From UBA7887 sp964408735 (GTDB lineage: Bacteria > Pseudomonadota > Alphaproteobacteria > UBA7887), in NCBI GenBank assembly GCA_964408735.1, contig CAYPAX010000025.1:1-43765 (forward strand): DNA of 43,765 nucleotides, in the 5' to 3' direction. Positions within the stretch are counted from its first letter, which is position 1, and each line of letters opens with the position of its first letter. The notes beneath the pieces were generated by a model. That model was not told the origin of the DNA and searched no databases. It saw nothing but the letters and a program-made list of their open reading frames with translations. The position numbers were made by a program, and so were the translations under genes. Positions 34,281 through 41,547 of the stretch are shown here, one piece after another.

Positions 34281-34314
34281 ATAAGAAAGGGGCGACAGCA
34301 TAGCTGTCGCCCCC
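34281..34314 (-). terminator. Rho-independent terminator of the porin gene
   Basis: GGGGCGACAGC (34290-34300) and GCTGTCGCCCC (34304-34314) form an 11-bp perfect GC-rich stem with an ATA loop. Read on the - strand it is followed by TTTCTTATT, a short U-rich tract. It sits 27 bp after the porin stop and ahead of the DUF3576 gene, so it should end the abundant porin message. Confidence 0.9.
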
Positions 34315-34341
34315 TCCCAAGTCGAGACCGAAGCTTCGTGG

Positions 34342-35631
34342 TTAGAAGCTCAGCACAAGACCGCTGATGATCGCAATAGCGTCGTTGTCGAGGTTGGTCG
34401 CACCATTCACTGTGGTGTCGCTCGCAGACTGGGTGTGATCGAAGTCCGCACCCACCAACTCGGCATAGAACTTGAGGCCGGGAGCGACCTGATAGCCGAA
34501 GCTGATCGCCCAGGCATCTACCTCGAAGGACTCGGTGAACGTGGAAGGCGATAAGCCACCCAAGGTATTCGCGGTACCGCCCGCGTTGGCCAACGCCTCA
34601 GCAGCAGTAATACCGCGGTTCGAGGACGAGGTATCGGTGTGCATGTACTGCACCTCGACGCCGTACGGACCCTGGAAGTAGGCCGCCTCAGCGGTCCAGC
34701 CGTCGCTTTCCGCGCCGTAGTCGCGGCCCTTGATGGCGCCGGAGGAGCCCTCGTCCCAGTACGAGCCACCGACCTGGAAGCCACCGAACTTGATGCGGGC
34801 ACCAAGCTCGAAGATGCCGAGACCGGTCGCGTCCTTGAGATTGTTGCGGCCGGTGGTCCCGGAAGTAGCCGTCAGGTAGCCATCGGACATGACGCCGATC
34901 GCCGACAGCGCGAGGCTGACGTCGCCGAAGTCGCCATTCCACTGGGCGCCGATACCGATCACGTCCTTCATCAGACCGTTGTTGTCAACACCGCCGGTGC
35001 CCTGAGCGCCGAAGGCGTTCCGGTTCGGGGTGTAGCTGATACCAGCCTGGAAGCCCGCGAAGACCGGGGTGTAGTAGGTCACCTTGACGGACTGATCGAA
35101 CCAGAAGCGATTCACAGAGCCGTTGCGGTAACGCATGCCAGCCTGACCGAGGTCAGCCGACGGGTTGATGACGTAGCTCTTCCACGGCGTGTCGAGACCG
35201 CCATAACCGGCATACGTGTTACAGGTCACGCAGAGGTTGAGGCCGGCATCGGCGCCGATCCAGTTGCCGAACTCCATCGAGCCCCAGCCACCGGACATGT
35301 AGATGTACTCACGCCCCGGATAGCCATTGCTGGCCACGGCGCCGGTGTTGAAGTGGACCTTGGCGCCGTAGACGAGACCGTTGTCAGCCGTCATTTCGCC
35401 GTTGAAGTAGATCTCGGCGAAACGACCGTTGACGAACTGGCCGTCACGGGTGTTGCCGCTGGCGGCGTTGTTGTCATTGTCGGCAATACCGGCTTCGAAC
35501 TGCGCCACCATCGACGCGGTCAGAATCGGCACACCTTCTTCGGATTTTGACTGGATAGGCATGGCAAGGGCGCTAGTGGCGACCGCCGATGCTCCAACCA
35601 GTGCGGTAGTTCCAAGAAGAACTTTCTTCAT
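34342..35631 (-). CDS. Major outer-membrane porin (general alphaproteobacterial type)
   Basis: This 429-residue porin starts MKKVLLGTTALVGASAVATSALA, a signal peptide cut near residue 23. Alternating amphipathic strands follow, with many Gly, Asn and aromatic residues. The protein ends in a strand with terminal Phe (AIISGLVLSF), the BAM insertion signal. Constriction-loop-like sequences lie between strands. A GGAGG ribosome site precedes the ATG at 35631, and codon use is the strongly biased set expected of an abundant protein, with high C-ending content. It has a solid terminator and its own upstream region. An unusual Cys134-x2-Cys137 pair sits in the segment LNLCVTCNTYAGYGG. It should allow diffusion of small polar solutes; ion selectivity cannot be inferred. 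Confidence 0.92.
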   Translation of the reverse strand: MKKVLLGTTALVGASAVATSALAMPIQSKSEEGVPILTASMVAQFEAGIADNDNNAASGNTRDGQFVNGRFAEIYFNGEMTADNGLVYGAKVHFNTGAVASNGYPGREYIYMSGGWGSMEFGNWIGADAGLNLCVTCNTYAGYGGLDTPWKSYVINPSADLGQAGMRYRNGSVNRFWFDQSVKVTYYTPVFAGFQAGISYTPNRNAFGAQGTGGVDNNGLMKDVIGIGAQWNGDFGDVSLALSAIGVMSDGYLTATSGTTGRNNLKDATGLGIFELGARIKFGGFQVGGSYWDEGSSGAIKGRDYGAESDGWTAEAAYFQGPYGVEVQYMHTDTSSSNRGITAAEALANAGGTANTLGGLSPSTFTESFEVDAWAISFGYQVAPGLKFYAELVGADFDHTQSASDTTVNGATNLDNDAIAIISGLVLSF

Positions 35632-35922
35632 TAGTTTTTCGACCTCCACACTTGGGTCCATGGGCCCGAGGGTTCATGAACCCCGTAACCCGGCTCCTAC
35701 ATACCCAAACGGCCCACACACAGGCTGTTCGGCTCCTTGACGGTCGCCATCAAGAACATCGCCACCCCGCGGCTGATCCTTGAAACCGTCCTGCGCAACG
35801 AAGCTGCGCGCTTTTGTTTAAATATTTTGCGGGCATCCAAATCAACTTTTACGAAACACCACAGTGTTCTTTGAGTCACGTTGTGGCAAATAGGCAACAA
35901 AACGGCCACTCAAGGTCTGTTT
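35632..35922 (-). promoter_or_regulatory. Porin upstream region with candidate promoter and 5' hairpin
   Basis: This 291-bp gap has no convincing gene. On the - strand, TTGATT (35840-35845) and TATTTA (35819-35824), 15 bp apart, lie in an AT-rich patch and could be the porin promoter, though the spacer is short. A hairpin GCGCA-ACGAAGC-TGCGC (35793-35809) lies just downstream and would sit near the start of a long leader of roughly 150 nt. The region upstream of 35850 is AT-rich and could bind a regulator. Confidence 0.35.
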
Positions 35923-38900
35923 TCAGTCGGATTCGGGGCTGCCCAGCGCCTCGGCCAGGGTCGCGAGCCTATCGCCCAGGCGCTGTGCCTGGTGGTGAAA
36001 AAGCGCCTGTGACGGGTCGATGACCGCGGCGCAGGCGTCTTCCGGCGCCAGCTCTAGGAAGCCCAGCAAGGCCGCTGCGGTGGCGGCCGGCTGGGCGATG
36101 AGGTCGTCGAAAGCGACCTCGTGCACGGGCAGGGCCAGGCTGCGCCGCCAATGGTCGAGCAGGCGTTCGACATTGCGCCAGTGGCCGCCGATATCGGCGA
36201 GGTCGTAGGCATAGGGGCTGGCGCCGGCGAAATCCTCGAAGTAGCAGGCGAGGCCGGCGTCGAGCGGGTCGCGGCGGCAGATTACCACGCGGGCATCGGC
36301 AAACAGGCTGCGGACCAGGCCGAGGTGGAAGACATCGCCCGGAATGGCCTCGACAGCGAAGTCGGCACCTGCCGTGCGCGTGGCCATGCGCTCGCGGTGG
36401 CGGACTGTGGCCTCGGTGCCTGCCGCGCCGGTCAGAGCGCCGATGTCGTCGAGATAGCCGAAGCCTTGGCCGCCGAAGCGCCTTGCGGTGGCGTGCAACA
36501 GACCGCCAGGGCCAAGGCCCGCAACCTGTGGGTGGGCACAAAGCACGCGTTCAACCAGGCGCACACCTGCCCTTTGCATGCCGACCACGAAGACGGGCGT
36601 TGGCCTGGTGGGCGTGGCCGCGGCGCGGGCGGCAGCGGGAAAGGCGGCAATCAGGCGCTCGACCAGCGCCGTCTCCGCGGCCAAGTCGAAGCGGGTGCCT
36701 TTAAGGCGATTGGCCTCGTGCGCGGTCTGCAATGCGGCCTCCGCCTCGCCCGAGCGATATTGCACGCGGGCCAGGGCGAACAGCAGCTGTCGGCGCATCA
36801 CCGCGGGCAGGGTGTCGTCGGCGAGGGCCGTTCGCAGGCCCTCGTGCGCTGCAGCCAACCCGTCCGCGTCTGCGGTCTCGGCACGGGCCAGGGCCAGCTC
36901 GGGATCTTCGCCCTTGATGCCGGCGAGCACGGCCCGGGCGACGTCGACATCGCCGAGCGCGGCAAGGCCGCGTGCGGCCGCAGCCGGGGCACCACGCTTG
37001 GCCGCTGCGTGGAAGTTCTCGGCAGCGCGGGCGCCGTTGCCGGCCATGGCATAGGCGTTGGCCAGCTCGCAAATCAAGGCGGCAGAGCCTGGCGCCTTCT
37101 TGCTTGCGGCTTGCAGGGCGGCAACAGCCTCCTCGACCTCGCCCGTCTGTTGCAGCGCCATGGCCAGGCGTTGGGCACCGGCGGGCTCGCCCGGCACCAG
37201 CGCCTCGAGCTCGCGATAGGCGGCCAGGGCACTGTCGACATTGCCCGCATGCATCAGCACGTCGCCCAGCGCCAGGCGGATCTGCGGCACGGCGGGCTGC
37301 AGCTCGGCGGCCCGTGCCAGCGCCAGCTCGGCACCGGCCCAGTCGCCGGTCTCGGCCAGGGCTTGGCCGAGATGGGTCAGCGCGCGCGGGTCGTCGGGCT
37401 CGTGTTCGAGGCCCTTGCGGAAATGCGCCGCCGCTTCGGCAAAGCGGCCCTGGCCGGCGATCGCCAGGCCAAGATTGTGGTGGCCGGCGGCGAATTCGGG
37501 GTCGGCCTTGACGGCGGCAAGGAACTCACCTTGTGCTTCCTCGGCGGCTCCCGTTTCCAGAAGCGCTTGGCCTAAGGCATTGCGAATGCTGGCATTTCCG
37601 GGCTCGACCCGGGCCGCCATGCGAAAATGGTCGAAGGCGGCCTCAACCTTGCCCTTTCCTTGCATCAACAGCCCCAGCTGCATAAGCGTAGGCGCATGGC
37701 GCGGGGCGTGGGCGAGGATGTCTCGGTAGAGCGTCTCGGCCTGGGCGAGGTCGCCGTTGCGGTGGGCTTCCGCGGCGGTTTCGAAGAGGCGCTCGGCGGC
37801 GCGGGTTTCCTCCCAGGCCTGATCGTCGATGGCCGGCGAGGCCAAGGCCTCGACCAACGGGCCGAGGTGGCTGGCATAGTGCTCGTGCCGCTTTACCGAG
37901 CCGCGGTAGATGGGCTGGCGCACCTGGTCGTAGCTGGCCGTCAGCGTGCGCCGTTCCGAGCTGTGGAAGGCGAGGCAGGCGTCGTCCCAAGGCAGGCCGA
38001 GGAAGGCGATCATGTCGCGGCTCATGCGCTCCTGGTCGGCGACCAGCTGCTCGTACGGCACGGTGAGTATCTCGAGGCCACCATCCGCCTGCCAATGGGC
38101 CATCAGGCGCTCGTAGAGACGGTGATGAGCACCGAGACTGGCGAGGTCGTGGGAATAGCCGTGGCCGGAGTAGAAGTTCTGGAAAAAGCACGACAGGCAG
38201 GTGTCGAGCGGATCCCGGGTGCAGTGGATGATACGCGCTTTCGGAAAGAGCTGGCCGATCAGCCCGAGATGGCGGTGGTTGTGGGGCAGCTTGTCGGTGA
38301 CCCGCTCGGCTCCGCCCGACAACGTAGCCAAGCGCGCGAGATGCGCCTCGGCGAAGCGGTCGAGCAGCGCCTGGTCGGCTTCGGCCATGCAGTCCGGATA
38401 GCGCACCTCGCCGCCCATCTCGATGGCGATGGCCTTGCCGAGGTCGGGAATGTCGGCAAGCTCGCCGGCGCCGTGCACGGCAGGGTGGCTGGCCAGGATG
38501 GCCTCGACCAGGCTGGTGCCCGAGCGCGGCATGCCGACGATGAACACCGGCACCTCGCTCGCGTTGCTCGCCTGCGCCAGGCGCTCGCGCCAGCCCGCGG
38601 CGTAGACTTGCTCGCTGACGCTGGCGTCGCGCACCTGCCCGGCATGGTCGTAGGGCCGGCTGTCGAGATCGTTGCCATGGGCGTAAGCCGCGAAGGCTTC
38701 GTCGTAGTGGCCGAGGGCATCGCTGAGGTCGCCGAGGCGGAAATAAAGCGTTTGGCGGGTCTCGGTATCGAGCCCGTCTTTCTCGAGCAGCGCCGCAACC
38801 TTCGTCTTCGCCTCCTCGAGGCGGTCGACGCGCTTGGCGAGGACGGCAAGCTCGGCGACCACGGCGGGATCCTCGGGCGCGCTGTCGAGCAGGGGCGCGA

Positions 38901-39597
38901 AGCGCCGCCAGGCTTCGTCGAAATTGCCCTGGCGCTCTAGATTATTGACCTGATCGACCACCAGCGTGGTGCTCGTGTCGCTTTCGCTGGCGCGCTCGAA
39001 CAGGTCCAATGCCTCCTCGTAGCGGTCGGAGTATTCCAGCGCCCAGCCGAGATATCTGAGAATGGCCGAGTTGTCGGGCATCAGCTTCAGCGCCCGCTCG
39101 AAACACGGCACCGCCTTGTCGGGCTTGCGCTCGCTCATCAGGGTGATGCCGAGATTGGTCAGGGTCTCCGGGTTTTCCGGCCTGAGGTCGAGGGCCGCGG
39201 CGAAATGCGGTGCCGCCTCCTCTGTGCGATGCAGGGCGGCCAGGGCGGCGCCGATATTGTTGTGGGCCGAGCCGTGCTGCGGCTCGAGGCGCAGCGCGGT
39301 CTCGAAATGGGGCACCGCCTCCTCGATGCGCCCGCCCTGGCGCAGCGCCTCGCCGAGATTGTTGTGGAAATCGGCGGCATCCGGCGCCAGCGCCACGGCT
39401 TTCTCGAAATGGGGGACGGCGCGCTTCGCGTTGCCCATCTCGGAGGCGATGATGCCGGCCATGTTCCAGACCAGCGGATGCTGGGGCACCGCCTTGGTCA
39501 GCTCGCCGACCAGCGGGCGCGCGTCCGCGAAGCGCTGATCGCGCATCAGGCGGACTGCCTTGTCGAGCTTTTTCTGAAGTTTCTCTCGGGGCGTCAT
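35923..39597 (-). CDS. Tandem TPR-sulfotransferase protein
   Basis: This 1224-residue protein repeats the layout TPR array plus sulfotransferase domain. TPRs occupy about 1-330, with repeats such as ADFHNNLGEALRQGGRIEEAVPHFETALRLEP. The first sulfotransferase begins VPVFIVGMPRSGTSLVEAILASHP (PAPS 5'-phosphosulfate loop at 356-361) and has the 3'-phosphate motif ARIIHCTRDPLDTCLSCFFQNFYSG. A second TPR array (about 630-980) leads to a second domain beginning VFVVGMQRAGVRLVERVLCAHP at about 1003, where PRSGTS has become QRAGVR. Its ARVVICRRDPLDAGLACYFEDF is still well kept. The first domain looks able to transfer sulfate; the second probably is not. Start: ATG 39597 (MTPREKLQKKL); the longer frame is unconserved. 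Target unknown; tyrosylprotein-like or glycan targets are possible. Confidence 0.85.
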   Translation of the reverse strand: MTPREKLQKKLDKAVRLMRDQRFADARPLVGELTKAVPQHPLVWNMAGIIASEMGNAKRAVPHFEKAVALAPDAADFHNNLGEALRQGGRIEEAVPHFETALRLEPQHGSAHNNIGAALAALHRTEEAAPHFAAALDLRPENPETLTNLGITLMSERKPDKAVPCFERALKLMPDNSAILRYLGWALEYSDRYEEALDLFERASESDTSTTLVVDQVNNLERQGNFDEAWRRFAPLLDSAPEDPAVVAELAVLAKRVDRLEEAKTKVAALLEKDGLDTETRQTLYFRLGDLSDALGHYDEAFAAYAHGNDLDSRPYDHAGQVRDASVSEQVYAAGWRERLAQASNASEVPVFIVGMPRSGTSLVEAILASHPAVHGAGELADIPDLGKAIAIEMGGEVRYPDCMAEADQALLDRFAEAHLARLATLSGGAERVTDKLPHNHRHLGLIGQLFPKARIIHCTRDPLDTCLSCFFQNFYSGHGYSHDLASLGAHHRLYERLMAHWQADGGLEILTVPYEQLVADQERMSRDMIAFLGLPWDDACLAFHSSERRTLTASYDQVRQPIYRGSVKRHEHYASHLGPLVEALASPAIDDQAWEETRAAERLFETAAEAHRNGDLAQAETLYRDILAHAPRHAPTLMQLGLLMQGKGKVEAAFDHFRMAARVEPGNASIRNALGQALLETGAAEEAQGEFLAAVKADPEFAAGHHNLGLAIAGQGRFAEAAAHFRKGLEHEPDDPRALTHLGQALAETGDWAGAELALARAAELQPAVPQIRLALGDVLMHAGNVDSALAAYRELEALVPGEPAGAQRLAMALQQTGEVEEAVAALQAASKKAPGSAALICELANAYAMAGNGARAAENFHAAAKRGAPAAAARGLAALGDVDVARAVLAGIKGEDPELALARAETADADGLAAAHEGLRTALADDTLPAVMRRQLLFALARVQYRSGEAEAALQTAHEANRLKGTRFDLAAETALVERLIAAFPAAARAAATPTRPTPVFVVGMQRAGVRLVERVLCAHPQVAGLGPGGLLHATARRFGGQGFGYLDDIGALTGAAGTEATVRHRERMATRTAGADFAVEAIPGDVFHLGLVRSLFADARVVICRRDPLDAGLACYFEDFAGASPYAYDLADIGGHWRNVERLLDHWRRSLALPVHEVAFDDLIAQPAATAAALLGFLELAPEDACAAVIDPSQALFHHQAQRLGDRLATLAEALGSPESD

Positions 39598-39711
39598 TGC
39601 GGAATCCGTATAGCACCGATTTTGGAGGGCGGGAAGGTGTGGCGCTGGGTTCCGGTTAAGCCTTCCTCCTAAGTGCCGCCCGCTCCATGAGTCGATGGTT
39701 GCCACTTTGCG

Positions 39712-39784
39712 TATCTGCCAGTCATGTCAAGGATTTCACCGGCCGAAGGCCGGCGCTTCGCGTCCTTGACACGACTGGCGGATA
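39712..39784. repeat. Long imperfect inverted repeat (stem-loop element)
   Basis: Arms at 39712-39733 and 39763-39784 are complementary over 22 nt with only two mismatches, both of which become G-U pairs in one RNA strand. The 29-nt loop holds a second perfect hairpin, CCGGCC-GAA-GGCCGG (39739-39753). There is no T-run. It lies 45 bp beyond the stop of the ThiE-like gene and upstream of the TPR-sulfotransferase gene. It resembles a REP-like or mobile palindromic element more than an intrinsic terminator. Confidence 0.7.
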
Positions 39785-39829
39785 TGCCACCTGCTCACCA
39801 TGGATTCATGGCGCTCTCGGCCATTTCCT

Positions 39830-40408
39830 TCAGGTGTCGGCTAGCGACCCCAGTGCGGCGATTCCGCAGGCGCCGCTACCGCGTAGGCGGGCAGCCGTGC
39901 GATCGTCGATGCCGCCAAGCGCGAAGACCGGGATCGGGGCCTCGCGCACCAGCCTTGCGAAACGAACCGCGCCAAGCGCCGGCGCGCCGGGATGGCTGGC
40001 GGTGGGGAAGACCGGCGAGACGAGGCAGGCGGCGGCACCCGCGCGGGCCGCCCGCAGTATTGCCGTGCGATCATGGGCGGCAGCGGTGACCAGGCCGCGC
40101 CGGCAACGCGCCAGCGCCACCAGCCCTTGCGGCAGGTGCAAGCCGGCCCCGAGCGAAGCCGCCAGGCGGGCATCGGCGCCGATCAGCAAGACCAGGCGGC
40201 GGCGGCGGCAAGTGCGGGCGAGGGACTTGGCGAGACGCGTTCTGCCGGGGGCATCGTAGTCGCGCAGCAACACGGCAGAGCCCGCCGGCAGGCGCGCCGC
40301 GGCGGCCAGCGGGTCGGCCAGGCGCGCGCTGTCGACAATGAGGATCAGCGCCGGCAGGCCGCCGCCGTGGCGCGAATTGTACCGCCTGGCCCAGTTTGCT
40401 ACGGTCAT
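39830..40408 (-). CDS. Thiamine-phosphate synthase family protein (ThiE/TenI-like, divergent)
   Basis: This 192-residue TIM-barrel protein resembles thiamine monophosphate synthase. The end of the barrel is well kept: LVSPVFPTASHPGAPALGAVRFARLVREAPIPVFALGGIDDRTAARL matches the phosphate-binding G(S)PVFPT and AIGGI regions. Earlier, the metal-binding NDR-V-D-A segment has become LIGADARLAASLGAGLHLPQG, so catalytic capacity is uncertain; a TenI-like role is an alternative. The protein is somewhat short for the family. No other thiamine genes are nearby. It is divergent from yggS, with a 157-bp region of palindromic sequence between the two starts. Confidence 0.72.
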   Translation of the reverse strand: MTVANWARRYNSRHGGGLPALILIVDSARLADPLAAAARLPAGSAVLLRDYDAPGRTRLAKSLARTCRRRRLVLLIGADARLAASLGAGLHLPQGLVALARCRRGLVTAAAHDRTAILRAARAGAAACLVSPVFPTASHPGAPALGAVRFARLVREAPIPVFALGGIDDRTAARLRGSGACGIAALGSLADT

Positions 40409-40419
40409 GCGCCCGACCC

Positions 40420-40552
40420 TAGTGGATCGACCGAGACATTTGAATTCCTGTGGCGCAAGCTTGTGTTGCGGCTAAAGCGCTCAAATGTCTTGATAAGTCG
40501 ATCCATCAACCAAGATGGCTAGTGGTTCGATATGATGGAATCAAACCACTAG
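40420..40552. repeat. MITE-like palindromic element between thiE-like gene and yggS
   Basis: This 133-bp stretch is bounded by CTAGTGGATCGAC and, inverted, ATCAAACCACTAG (10 of 13 positions agree). Inside are two stem-loops: arms 40423-40443 and 40481-40505 (19 of 21 outer bases pair, with a 4-nt bulge), and arms 40519-40531 and 40540-40552 (12 of 13 pair around ATGATGGA). CTAGTGGNTCGA occurs twice. The composition is more AT-rich than the neighbouring genes. It could be a miniature inverted-repeat element or a family of intergenic palindromes that may act on yggS mRNA. Confidence 0.6.
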
Positions 40553-40565
40553 AGCAAGTCCGACC

Positions 40566-41258
40566 ATGCCCGATACTCCCATTGTTGACGTTGCCGCCAA
40601 TCTCGCTGCGGTGCGTGCGCACATTGCTGATGCCGCAATCGCGGCCGGCCGCGCCGGCGATGCCGTGACCCTGGTCGCGGTCTCCAAGACCCATGCGGCC
40701 GAGCGCATCGTGCCGGTTCTCAAGGCCGGCCAGCGCGTCTTCGGCGAAAACCGGGTGCAGGAGGCGCACGGCAAATGGCCCGGCCTGCGCGAGAGCTATG
40801 CGGACGTCACCCTGCACCTGATCGGCCCTCTGCAGACCAACAAGGTGCGCGAAGCGGTCGCCCTGTTCGACGTCATCGAGACCGTCGACCGCGCCAAGCT
40901 CGCTAAGGCCATCCGCCGCGAGATGGACCGCCAGGGCCGCGAGCCCGCCTGCTACGTCCAGGTCAACACCGGTGCCGAGCCGCAAAAGGCGGGCGTGCTG
41001 CCGGACGCCGCCGACGCCCTCATCGAGACCTGCCGCGAGAGCCACCGCCTGCCCGTCCGGGGCCTCATGTGCCTGCCCCCCATCGAGGACGACCCAGCCC
41101 CCCACTTCGACCTCCTCGCCCGCATCGCCGAGCGCAACGCCCTGCCGACTTTGAGCATGGGCATGACCGCGGATTTCGAAGTCGCCATCGCCCATGGTGC
41201 GACCCATGTGAGGGTGGGCACGGCGATCTTCGGGCCGAGGGGGGAGCGGGCTGCTTAG
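40566..41258 (+). CDS. yggS: YggS-family PLP homeostasis protein
   Basis: This 230-residue pyridoxal-5'-phosphate-binding protein has the alanine-racemase-like barrel. It has the PLP lysine in VAVSKTHAAE (Lys41), then FGENRVQEAHGKW, LHLIGPLQTNKVREAV, VQVNTGAEPQKAGV, the family's RGLMCLPP loop, LSMGMTADFEVAIAHGATHVRVGTAIFG and a Ser/Thr-rich phosphate site. It buffers and delivers PLP rather than acting as an enzyme. ATG 40566 follows AGAGCAAGTCC, a poor ribosome site, immediately downstream of the palindromic element. That element's last hairpin (40519-40552) could influence translation. No proC/yggT operon partners follow. Confidence 0.93.
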   Translation: MPDTPIVDVAANLAAVRAHIADAAIAAGRAGDAVTLVAVSKTHAAERIVPVLKAGQRVFGENRVQEAHGKWPGLRESYADVTLHLIGPLQTNKVREAVALFDVIETVDRAKLAKAIRREMDRQGREPACYVQVNTGAEPQKAGVLPDAADALIETCRESHRLPVRGLMCLPPIEDDPAPHFDLLARIAERNALPTLSMGMTADFEVAIAHGATHVRVGTAIFGPRGERAA

Positions 41259-41547
41259 GCAACGATCAAATGGCCTATCAGGCTCCGCGGCAACCATCGA
41301 CTTTTGGCGCGAGCCGCGCATGTCGGTGTGTGGCAGTCGGCTCTACTAAGAAACCCCATCGCCTCCTGCGAATATGCAGGGGATTTGGCGTGCGAATGTT
41401 TTTGGTATGTGGCAATTCTCTAGCGCAGGGCATCAATAAGGATTCGTTGGCGGCCACCAATGGCGACCGGCTCCGGGGCAATCTCGGACCTCAGCGTATT
41501 CGGTCATTCATGCGTAAACCCGACCCTTACTTGCCTTATAACAAGGC
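41259..41547. other. Intergenic region between yggS and the ATPase remnant
   Basis: No gene is supported in these 289 bp. Two weak stem-loops are visible: CTCCTGC/GCAGGGG with loop GAATAT (41363-41382, one G-T pair), and GCCTT/AAGGC (41533-41547) right at the stop of the ATPase fragment. Neither is followed by a convincing T-run. The base composition shifts from GC-rich to more AT-rich along the region. Confidence 0.5.
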
